From QALR01 sp964466625 (GTDB lineage: Bacteria; Bacillota; Clostridia; Oscillospirales; CAG-272), in assembly GCA_964466625.1 (NCBI GenBank), contig CAYXQF010000100.1, positions 1 to 6,533 of the forward strand: DNA of 6,533 nt, in the 5' to 3' direction. The translations under genes and the position numbers were made by a program. The notes under the pieces are model-generated. The model was not told the DNA's origin and ran no database searches. It saw only the letters and a list, made by a program, of their open reading frames with translations. Shown one piece after another: positions 1-6,171 of this stretch. Each line of letters begins with the position of its first letter. Positions within the stretch are counted from its first letter, which is position 1.

Positions 1-860
1 CTACCGACAGTGAATGCCATGGGATTGGCGATGACGGAAAGCGCACCGACAAGTCCGACACCCGCATAAACGATGCTGTTTACGAAACGGGTTGTGGGGT
101 TTACAATGGAGGAATAGAATACTGCTTTTCTGGAAACGGTTTCAAGCTGATCATTGATCTTGCCGAAACGCGCGATCGTTTCATCTTCTCGTCCATAAGC
201 ACGAACAACTTTAGCGTTGCCGACGATTTCGTTGATATACGCCGTTTGTTCACCGCGGGTTTCCGATTGTTTTTTGAAAAGCGAATAGGTTCTGCTCGCG
301 ATAAAGCTTGCAGCAAAGAGGGAAAGCGGTGTGACGAGAACGACGACGAGTGCGATTTTCCAGTTGATCGCGAACATAAAGCCAAGGGTGCCGATAATGG
401 TGATCACGCCTGTGAAGAGTTGGGAAAAGCCCATGAGAAGGCCGTCGGAGAATTGATCTGCATCGGTGATGATACGGCTAACGATCTCACCGTGAGGCTG
501 TGTGTCGATATAAGACATCGGAAGCTTTTGTAGCTTTTCGAAAGCGCGGTTGCGAATATTGCGAACAACACCATAGGTGATTTTGTTGTTGATGATACCA
601 AGAAGCCATTGGCTCAGAGCAACGATCACGGACGCGATCGCGACACGGAAGAGAAGTGGGCGGATCGCCGCGAAATCAACCTTGCCGGGCTCAACGATAA
701 GGTCGATGGCGTCCCCGATGACGATCGGGATATAGAGCGTCAAAATAACGGAAATTGCCGCAAAGAGAAGAGAAGCAAGAAGTCCGGGGGTATAATGCTT
801 AAGATAACGAAGGACTTCTTTGATGGTGGAGCGGGAAGCTTTTGCTGTTTTCTTTTTCAT
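1..860 (-). CDS. ABC exporter half-transporter, second subunit (membrane domain only; 3' end beyond window)
   Basis: Membrane-domain half of a type I (type IV fold) ABC exporter that would pump a substrate outward using ATP. Only 286 codons are visible; the gene leaves the window before its nucleotide-binding domain. Hydrophobic segments are visible near residues 27-50, 72-91, 148-164, 168-188 and 260-278. The stretch RAFEKLQKLPMSYID (105-119) followed by GEIVSRIITDAD (124-135) is the usual intracellular-loop signature of this family, and NEIVGNAKVVRAYGRE (210-225) is the second. The ATG at 860 is chosen because AAGGAG lies 9 nt upstream, inside the end of the preceding gene, whose stop is only 6 nt away. 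That tight coupling and the pairing of two half-transporters indicate a heterodimer. By analogy with BmrD/TM288 this partner should carry the intact catalytic Glu; this cannot be seen here. The substrate is unknown; multidrug or lipid-like is the family default. Confidence 0.93.
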   Translation of the reverse strand, partial: MKKKTAKASRSTIKEVLRYLKHYTPGLLASLLFAAISVILTLYIPIVIGDAIDLIVEPGKVDFAAIRPLLFRVAIASVIVALSQWLLGIINNKITYGVVRNIRNRAFEKLQKLPMSYIDTQPHGEIVSRIITDADQFSDGLLMGFSQLFTGVITIIGTLGFMFAINWKIALVVVLVTPLSLFAASFIASRTYSLFKKQSETRGEQTAYINEIVGNAKVVRAYGREDETIARFGKINDQLETVSRKAVFYSSIVNPTTRFVNSIVYAGVGLVGALSVIANPMAFTVG

Positions 861-866
861 ACGTTC

Positions 867-2600
867 TCACTCCTTTTCTTCATCGGTTTCTTTGGGAAAC
901 TGGGAATAATAGATTTCTTCATAAACGGTACAGTTTTTCAGGAGTTCCTTATGCGTGCCGATACCAACAAGTGCGCCATCGTCAAGCACGAGGATCTTAT
1001 CTGCATGCGCAATGGACATTGCTCGCTGGGAAATGATGAAAACGGTTTGCTTGCCGTCAAGCTCCTTGACTGCCGCGCGAAGCTTGGCATCGGTAGCGTA
1101 GTCGAGTGCGGAAGCGCTGTCATCGAAGATCAGAACGTCGGGATTACCGACGAGTGTGCGCGCGATACCAAGGCGCTGTTTCTGACCACCGGAGAGATTT
1201 TTGCCGTCCTGCTCGATCATATAATCAAGACCGCCTTCTTTGTTCTCCACGATTTCCTTCGCCTGTGCGATCTCGAGTGCGCGCCAAATCTCTTCATCAG
1301 TGGCATCGGGTTTACCCCAACGAATATTTTCACGGATCGTGCCGCGGAAAAGAACAGCTTTTTGCATCACGACACCGACTTTCGAGCGAAGCTCCTCGGC
1401 AGAATAGGATCGGATATCTCTGCCGTCGATATAAATTTCACCGGTGCTGGCATCGTAGAAACGAGCGATCAAGCTCGCGAGCGACGTTTTTCCCGAACCG
1501 GTACCGCCGATGATACCCACGGTTTCTCCTTTTTTGGCGGAGAAGCTGACGTGGGAAAGCGAAGTCGCGGAAGCACCAGCGTACGTGAGCGCAACGTTCT
1601 TAAACGTTACCATCTGATCGTCTTTTTTGCTTTCATTGTCCGACTTCGGGAGAGGTTTGCCACCGTCTTCCAGCATTTTTTCGATTCTGTCTGCGGAAGC
1701 TGCAGCTTTGGTCATCGTGATGATGAGATTTGCGAGCTTAACGAGCTCTACGAGGATCTGGGACATATAGTTATAAAGCGCAAAGACCGCACCTTGTGTG
1801 ATAAGTCCTGCTTCTACTCGGATTGCACCGATGTGAATGAGCATAATGATCGCGATATTCACGATAAGATACGTCAGCGGATTCATCAGCGCGGAGATTT
1901 TTCCTGCAAACTTTTGCATAGCGGTGAGCTTTGCATTTTGTGCCTCAAAACGCTGGGTTTCGGTTTCTTCGCCTGTGAAAGCACGGATCACACGTGTGCC
2001 TGCGAGGTTTTCGCGTGTCATGCCGAGAATGCCGTCAACGTTTTTTTGCACCTTGCGATAAAGCGGAATACCACCGAGCATGATGCCGAAAACAACGATG
2101 CTGAGCAGAGGAATGGTCACAGCGAAAACGAGTGCGGCTTTCACGTCAATGGTGAACGCCATGATCATCGAGCCGAAAACGATCACCGGAGAACGGGAGA
2201 AAAGACGAAGTGTCAGATTCACACCCGATTGCACCTGTGTGATGTCGCCTGTCATGCGCGTGATCATCGTGGAGGTGCCGAGGCGGTCGATATCGGAAAA
2301 CGTGAGCTTTTGCGTATGTGTGAAAAGTGCCATGCGGATATTGCCGGCAAAACCAACCGCGGCTTTTGCCGCGAAATATTGAGCGAACATCGTACAGGTA
2401 AAGCCGACGAGTCCGAGCAAGATCATCAGTCCGCACATGCGGAGAATATAGGGCGTATCCGCGTTGGCGATGCCGACGTCGATGATGCTTTTCACAACGA
2501 GTGGAATCATCAATTCAAAGAGTGCTTCCAAAACCTTGAAAAACGGCGCGGAAACGGCGGGGAAGGTATAACCCTCCATGTGTTTTAAAAGTTTTTTCAA
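867..2600 (-). CDS. ABC exporter half-transporter, first subunit (577 aa) with a degenerate catalytic site
   Basis: Complete ABC exporter half: an N-terminal membrane domain (about residues 15-300) joined to a nucleotide-binding domain (about 328-565). Visible motifs are A-loop Tyr340, Walker A GGTGSGKT (365-372), Q-loop Gln413, signature LSGGQ (469-473), Walker B VLIFD (489-493) and D-loop SALD (497-500). Two catalytic positions are off consensus: the Glu after Walker B is Asp494, and the switch His is Gln525 (FIISQR). The same two changes are known in the degenerate-site subunits of heterodimeric exporters such as TM287 and BmrC, so I infer this subunit pairs with the product of the gene 6 nt downstream. 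Length fits BmrC/TM287 (about 585 aa). The start is the TTG at 2600, supported by a strong Shine-Dalgarno; an in-frame ATG at 2580 would have none. The substrate is not deducible. A bmrC/bmrD-like (yheI/yheH) assignment is plausible but not proven. Confidence 0.95.
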   Translation of the reverse strand: MKKLLKHMEGYTFPAVSAPFFKVLEALFELMIPLVVKSIIDVGIANADTPYILRMCGLMILLGLVGFTCTMFAQYFAAKAAVGFAGNIRMALFTHTQKLTFSDIDRLGTSTMITRMTGDITQVQSGVNLTLRLFSRSPVIVFGSMIMAFTIDVKAALVFAVTIPLLSIVVFGIMLGGIPLYRKVQKNVDGILGMTRENLAGTRVIRAFTGEETETQRFEAQNAKLTAMQKFAGKISALMNPLTYLIVNIAIIMLIHIGAIRVEAGLITQGAVFALYNYMSQILVELVKLANLIITMTKAAASADRIEKMLEDGGKPLPKSDNESKKDDQMVTFKNVALTYAGASATSLSHVSFSAKKGETVGIIGGTGSGKTSLASLIARFYDASTGEIYIDGRDIRSYSAEELRSKVGVVMQKAVLFRGTIRENIRWGKPDATDEEIWRALEIAQAKEIVENKEGGLDYMIEQDGKNLSGGQKQRLGIARTLVGNPDVLIFDDSASALDYATDAKLRAAVKELDGKQTVFIISQRAMSIAHADKILVLDDGALVGIGTHKELLKNCTVYEEIYYSQFPKETDEEKE

Positions 2601-2608
2601 AAAGAAAA

Positions 2609-2616
2609 CCTCCTTT
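2609..2616 (-). promoter_or_regulatory. Ribosome binding site AAAGGAGG that sets a TTG start
   Basis: On the minus strand AAAGGAGG lies 8 nt upstream of the TTG at 2600, ideal spacing for a Shine-Dalgarno. The next in-frame ATG (2580-2578) is seven codons inside and too far from this site, so the site decides in favour of TTG. This rests on sequence alone. Confidence 0.8.
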
Positions 2617-2635
2617 ATGCTGGAGAAATCAAAAG

Positions 2636-3310
2636 TTATTTGCGTTTATTATAGGGACAAACACTCATGCAGATACCGCAAACAGCACCTCTGCCAATAT
2701 CTTTATACGTTTTCATGTGCTCAGAGCAACGATGGGCATCAAGGATCGTATCTCTTGCCTTGCCGTAAACGTAATTATTTCCTGTGATCGCTTTTGCGGG
2801 ACATGCATTTTTGCAGATCTCGCAATCGCCGCAGCCACGATGGATCACGGGAGATTCCGCTGTCAATGGCATATCGGTCAGTACGGTGGCAAGACGGATC
2901 TTGGAACCGTATTTCGGGTTAATAAAAAGCGCATTTTTGCCAATGAACCCCAAACCTGCAAGCACCGCGGCTTTTTTGTGAGAAAAAACACCGCGGTAAG
3001 CTTCTTTGTCAGTATTGGTGCTTTGGGAAGCGGCGATGGGCAGGGCATGATAGCCCTGCGCCTCAATAAAGTCGACCGCGTCCAAAGCTAAAAGGTCAAG
3101 TTTTGTGTTTGTGGTTCGATAATGGTGAAAATACATAATGGTCGGTCTGCCATCGATGGTGTCGACAATCGTGTCGGAAAGACGGCGGACGATGGTGACG
3201 GCATAACGCAGATGAGGAAATTCTTCCGATGCGTTATCCCCAAGCTCGGAAAAACCGATGAGCGTGGCGCCGTTTTTTTCGAGAATATTTTTGAGTTCTT
3301 GTTCAAACAT
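2636..3310 (-). CDS. Short QueG-like double [4Fe-4S] cluster protein (224 aa)
   Basis: Cytosolic iron-sulfur protein resembling the core of epoxyqueuosine reductase. The segment HKKAAVLAGLGFIGKNAL (111-128) matches the conserved AGLGwiGKn stretch of QueG-type proteins. Eight cysteines follow: Cys160, 163, 166 and 170 in the C-x2-C-x2-C-x3-CP pattern, then Cys195, 211, 214 and 218 ending in CGICMSVCPYNK, enough for two [4Fe-4S] clusters. It is much shorter than true QueG (about 380 aa in E. coli), ending right after the second cluster with no HEAT-like tail. The acidic D-x-x-P-type active-site motif expected before the AGLG segment is not apparent. It is therefore probably a QueG paralogue with another redox role, and I assign no gene symbol. 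The ATG at 3310 is chosen over an in-frame TTG at 3346, which lacks a ribosome binding site and would overlap the upstream stop. It lies 32 nt after the CNNM gene and 35 nt before the ABC gene. Confidence 0.88.
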   Translation of the reverse strand: MFEQELKNILEKNGATLIGFSELGDNASEEFPHLRYAVTIVRRLSDTIVDTIDGRPTIMYFHHYRTTNTKLDLLALDAVDFIEAQGYHALPIAASQSTNTDKEAYRGVFSHKKAAVLAGLGFIGKNALFINPKYGSKIRLATVLTDMPLTAESPVIHRGCGDCEICKNACPAKAITGNNYVYGKARDTILDAHRCSEHMKTYKDIGRGAVCGICMSVCPYNKRK

Positions 3311-3342
3311 AAGAAAACCTGCCTTTGGACCGTTATTGTAGA

Positions 3343-4644
3343 TCAATCGTCGTCTTTTTCGCCGACGCCCTCTTCATCTTCGGAAAGAATGAGAGAAACG
3401 AGTGCTTTTTCGATCTTATGATCTTTGATCTCTTCGATGATGATTTCCATCTGTTCGGTTACAAGTTCAAAGGTGGTACCGTCATCGGGGATCGCACCGT
3501 AAAGACCGAGTGCGAAGCCGCTGAAGGTGTCAGTATCCGCTTCTTCGATTTCAATGGAGAGCGCTTCTTCCACTTCGGAAATGAGTGCGCTGCCAAGAAC
3601 ACGCCATTTGTTTTCTTCAAGCTGTTCAACGCTGGGAACGACTTCGTCTTCTGCAGTTTCGGGGTTGTCGTCGATCTGACCGACAAGACATTCGAGAAGG
3701 TCGGTAAGTGTGATGATGCCGTGAACACCACTATACTCATCAAGCACGATGGCGAAAGATTCTTTCTTTTTTCTCATGTTGCGGAAAAGAACGTCTGCTT
3801 TTGCGCTCTGGGGAACGAGATAAGGTGTAGTAACTGCTGTTGCAAAGATGGTGTCGCGTGTTTTTTCTTCCAAGCGGAGATATTCGCGTGCGTTGAGAAT
3901 ACCGATGATATCGTCGATGCTTTCGCCGCAGATGGGGTAACGAGAGAAGCGGCTGTTTTTAACGATGGCATCCCACTCTTCCACGGTCTGGTCGATGGAG
4001 AGGAACGTAAGCTCGGTTCTGTGAGTTGCGATCTCGCCTGCGGAGATATCGTCGAAGTCAAAGATGTTTTCGATGAGCTCTTTGTCATATTCGTCGATAC
4101 TGCCGTCTTCATGTGCTTCATCAACGAGAGTGAGGAGCTCGCCTTCTGTGACGGTGTCGTCATTGTTGGACTTGAAGATCTTGGAAAGAAGCTTTTTCCA
4201 AAGGGAGAAGATCATGTTGATAGGTGTCAAAACGATCATGAGGAAACGAATGACCGGCGCAACGCCCATTGCGAAGCCCTCAGCGTGTTCTTTTGCGAGC
4301 GCTTTCGGAGAAATCTCGCCGAAGATAAGGACGATCACAGTGGTAGCAATGGTAGAAACTGTTGTTGCAAGACTCGCTTTGTCAATTTTTGAAAGCAGAT
4401 CAATGCACATCAAGGTCGCCATAGAGGAGAGCAAGATGTTTACGATGTTATTGCCCACAAGAAGCGTGGTGAGCAACTTGTCATATTTATCGGAAATATC
4501 AAGAACGAGGGCAGCTCTTTTGTTGCCTTCTTCAGCGAGGTTTTTAAGTCTGGTTTTGTTTGCAGACGTGAATGCGGTTTCCGTGCCCGAGAAGAAGGCT
4601 GAGCCTATCAAACAGACGAGCATGATGATGATTTGGGTTTGCAT
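3343..4644 (-). CDS. CNNM/CorC (HlyC-type) family membrane protein with paired CBS domains
   Basis: Integral membrane protein of the CNNM/CorC/TlyC family, whose bacterial members (for example MpfA) act in Mg2+ or Co2+ export or homeostasis. The old 'hemolysin' label is historical. Domains in order: a DUF21/CNNM membrane domain (about 1-150) with the diagnostic SGTETAF (19-25), GNNIVNI (64-70) and FGEISPKALAKE (108-119); an acidic linker (about 160-200); a CBS pair (about 204-322), including SRFSRYPICGESIDDIIGIL (231-250) and FAIVLDEYSGVHGIITLTDL (297-316); and a CorC_HlyC C-terminal domain (about 335-415), then an acidic tail ending in DDD. The CBS pair in this family binds adenine nucleotides with Mg2+. 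At 433 aa it is full length. The ATG at 4644 follows AAGGAG by 5 nt. It is the first gene of the leftward cluster and sits behind a long structured leader, so control at the RNA level is possible. Transport direction and ion are inferred from the family only. Confidence 0.93.
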   Translation of the reverse strand: MQTQIIIMLVCLIGSAFFSGTETAFTSANKTRLKNLAEEGNKRAALVLDISDKYDKLLTTLLVGNNIVNILLSSMATLMCIDLLSKIDKASLATTVSTIATTVIVLIFGEISPKALAKEHAEGFAMGVAPVIRFLMIVLTPINMIFSLWKKLLSKIFKSNNDDTVTEGELLTLVDEAHEDGSIDEYDKELIENIFDFDDISAGEIATHRTELTFLSIDQTVEEWDAIVKNSRFSRYPICGESIDDIIGILNAREYLRLEEKTRDTIFATAVTTPYLVPQSAKADVLFRNMRKKKESFAIVLDEYSGVHGIITLTDLLECLVGQIDDNPETAEDEVVPSVEQLEENKWRVLGSALISEVEEALSIEIEEADTDTFSGFALGLYGAIPDDGTTFELVTEQMEIIIEEIKDHKIEKALVSLILSEDEEGVGEKDDD

Positions 4645-4703
4645 GATAACTCCTTGTTAAAATTTTGGTTCAAAAAGATATTGTGGATACAAAATACAAA
4701 AAG

Positions 4704-4940
4704 GGAGATTTTTACGGGAGCGTGGCGGTTGCCGTTTTATGGGGCAGGGATCAAAGCAACACAAAAAAGCATAGACCATGCCCCTCTGTTCTGGACACAA
4801 GCTATGCACTCTGGTTCTATATGATCCGGCTTCAAAACGGTGTATGTACTTCGACAGTTCGCGTCGCCATCTTCGCTTTCCACGGTAAATAATCTCCTGA
4901 ATAAAATAAGTGTTTTTGATATTTTGTATGAAACTACTTG
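4704..4940 (-). ncRNA. Candidate structured leader RNA or small RNA, rod-shaped with a possible pseudoknot
   Basis: The transcript predicted from the leftward promoter starts near 4939 and after about 40 nt enters a rod. In plus-strand coordinates the paired arms are 4704-4715 with 4885-4897 (12 bp, one bulged base), 4721-4725 with 4880-4884, 4732-4738 with 4834-4840, 4748-4753 with 4822-4827, and 4769-4774 with 4802-4807. A side hairpin pairs 4852-4855 with 4863-4866. The last two stems enclose a bubble of 15 and 14 nt. In addition 4741-4746 is complementary to 4779-4784, which could be a pseudoknot or, with adjacent bases, a competing hairpin. A U-rich run (4702-4691) follows the closing stem, so the RNA might end there or continue into the CNNM gene at 4644. 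I see no match to M-box, yybP-ykoY, ydaO or cobalamin motifs. The size and central bubble recall 6S RNA, but conserved 6S bases were not identified. Confidence 0.45.
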
Positions 4941-4945
4941 AGAAT

Positions 4946-4973
4946 ATTATATCATAGAAAAATTTTTTGTCAA
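4946..4973 (-). promoter_or_regulatory. Consensus sigma-A promoter for the leader RNA and CNNM-led operon
   Basis: On the minus strand TTGACA (4973-4968) and TATAAT (4951-4946) are both perfect, separated by 16 nt, and TATAAT is preceded by TGA, giving an extended -10. Transcription should begin near 4939 and run left through the structured leader into the CNNM gene about 300 nt away. No closer strong promoter was seen for that gene. Confidence 0.85.
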
Positions 4974-5044
4974 TAGTATCGCTCAATTTTATGGTGTTTT
5001 CTGCGGAAAAGTGTTGTTGAAGTGGAAAATGCGCAGGGAAATAC

Positions 5045-5073
5045 TTGACACTTCCTTATTAAATTGATATAAT
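5045..5073 (+). promoter_or_regulatory. Consensus sigma-A promoter for the lipid kinase gene (and probably valS)
   Basis: TTGACA (5045-5050) and TATAAT (5068-5073) are both perfect with the ideal 17-nt spacer, and the TGA before TATAAT makes an extended -10. The start site should be near 5080, leaving a short leader of roughly 50 nt before the coding region. The absence of a terminator before valS suggests this promoter also serves valS. Confidence 0.87.
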
Positions 5074-5133
5074 TATCTTTAGATATATATTCTATGGCTC
5101 CCAATATCATAAAATAAAGAAATGAGAGAATAT

Positions 5134-6123
5134 ATGAAACATATTTTTGTCGTGAATCCTGCAGCAGGCAAGGGAAAGAAACTTCCTGCGCTGCTTTCTG
5201 CCATCACTTATGCTTGTGAAGAAGTCGGCGTGGAATATGAGATCTATCACACCACTACCGTCTGGGACGGAACACGTTTTGTTCGTGAAAAATGCGAAAA
5301 AAATCCGGACACGAAAATGCGATTTTATGCTTGCGGCGGTGACGGTACGCTTTTCGAGGTGCTCAACGGCGCTGTTGGACATGACAATGCCGAGATCACT
5401 GTAATTCCGCAAGGAACGGGAAATGACTTTATCAAATCCTTTACCAATTTGCAGTTTTTCTCCGACGTGAAGCGTCAGATCCTCGGCAAAGCGGAAAAGC
5501 TTGACTTGATCCGCTACGGCAATCGCTATTGCATGAACGTGCTCAACGTTGGTTTTGACTGTGATGTGGTGCAGCGTGTTTCTGAAATTAAGAGAAGCCT
5601 CTTTGTTCCTGCGAAAATGGCGTATATGATGAGTATCGCCGATGTTTTTACCAAACCCCTCGGAAAAAATTTCAAGATCCTCATCGACGATGAAGAATTG
5701 ATCGAACGTGAATTTATGCTTGCGGCTCTTGCCAATGCGCATTATTATGGCGGCGGTTTTCATGTGGCACCGAATGCGTACCTCAATGACGGTTTTATGG
5801 ATCTCTGTCTTGTGGATCGCGTTACACGCAAGGAATTTATCAGCATCATCGGCAAATATAAAGCAGGACAACACGTGGACGCGGAAGGAAAAAGCGAATT
5901 TCCGTTCGTTCATTACCGCAAGTGTAAAAAAGTCGTGATCGAAGCTCCGACTTCCATTGGTATCTGCGGCGACGGCGAGATTTCTCCCGCAAAATGTGTA
6001 ACCGTGGAGATCATGCCCAAAGCGATTGCATTTTCTGTTCCGCAAGGCTCTGTTTGCACAGCTCTCGTAAAAGAGGACAAGCGAGTGGAGGCCGAGGCGC
6101 TTCCCGAAATTTCTCTCACTTAA
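5134..6123 (+). CDS. Diacylglycerol kinase / YegS-type lipid kinase
   Basis: Soluble or membrane-peripheral lipid kinase of the DAGK catalytic (LCB5/YegS/DgkB) family, which uses ATP to phosphorylate a lipid such as diacylglycerol, returning it to phosphatidic acid for phospholipid synthesis. Counting from the ATG at 5134 (329 aa), the N-terminal nucleotide-binding motif is NPAAGKGK (8-15). The invariant GGDGTLFEVLNGA is at 68-80 and PQGTGNDF at 92-99. The C-terminal beta-sandwich region includes FHVAPNAYLNDGFMDL (209-224) and ends with a GDGE motif (279-282). Length is typical (about 300-330 aa). An in-frame ATG at 5122 adds four residues; 5134 is preferred because a weak GAGAG lies 5 nt upstream and homologues typically begin MKHIFVVNP. 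It is preceded by a perfect promoter and followed after 48 nt by valS. Whether it is DgkB proper or acts on another lipid cannot be decided from sequence, so no symbol is given. Confidence 0.93.
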   Translation: MKHIFVVNPAAGKGKKLPALLSAITYACEEVGVEYEIYHTTTVWDGTRFVREKCEKNPDTKMRFYACGGDGTLFEVLNGAVGHDNAEITVIPQGTGNDFIKSFTNLQFFSDVKRQILGKAEKLDLIRYGNRYCMNVLNVGFDCDVVQRVSEIKRSLFVPAKMAYMMSIADVFTKPLGKNFKILIDDEELIEREFMLAALANAHYYGGGFHVAPNAYLNDGFMDLCLVDRVTRKEFISIIGKYKAGQHVDAEGKSEFPFVHYRKCKKVVIEAPTSIGICGDGEISPAKCVTVEIMPKAIAFSVPQGSVCTALVKEDKRVEAEALPEISLT

Positions 6124-6171
6124 AAAATTGATGAAAAATAAACTTAATATATAAAAAGGACAATCAAAACT

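Larger units (their letters stand above)
4645..5133. other. Divergent intergenic region (489 nt)
   Basis: No convincing protein gene lies here. It holds two back-to-back consensus promoters whose -35 boxes are 71 nt apart, and on the leftward side a long structured leader of about 240 nt. Between the promoters is a weak inverted repeat (4997-5005 with 5032-5040, including two G-U type pairs) that could be an operator but may be chance. Sequence around the promoters is strongly AT-rich. Confidence 0.8.

Noticed and set aside
609..2588. A 659-codon open frame on the plus strand opposite the ABC genes
   Set aside because: It is antisense to two unmistakable ABC exporter genes, spans their junction, has a His/Asp/Cys/Arg-rich composition typical of shadow frames and shows no domain. 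It is open because the sense genes use few codons whose complement is a stop.
3325..4392. A 355-codon open frame on the plus strand
   Set aside because: Antisense to the CNNM gene, whose motifs are clear; composition is unlike a real protein.
4704..4897. M-box (Mg2+), yybP-ykoY (Mn2+), ydaO or cobalamin riboswitch
   Set aside because: The conserved sequence blocks I know for these classes could not be found on either strand; a GAAGCCGG match to cobalamin-type leaders is isolated and looks coincidental.
4657..4986. A 109-codon open frame on the minus strand in the intergenic region
   Set aside because: It starts upstream of the leftward -35 box and reads across the promoter and the structured RNA, so it would not be transcribed in full from that promoter; no ribosome binding site or motif supports it.
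4997..5040. Inverted repeat between the two promoters as an operator or terminator
   Set aside because: Nine pairs with two wobble positions around a 26-nt loop and no T-run; too weak to call as a feature.
6124..6171. Terminator or T-box between the lipid kinase gene and valS
   Set aside because: Only 48 AT-rich nt with no GC-rich hairpin and no T-box sequence.
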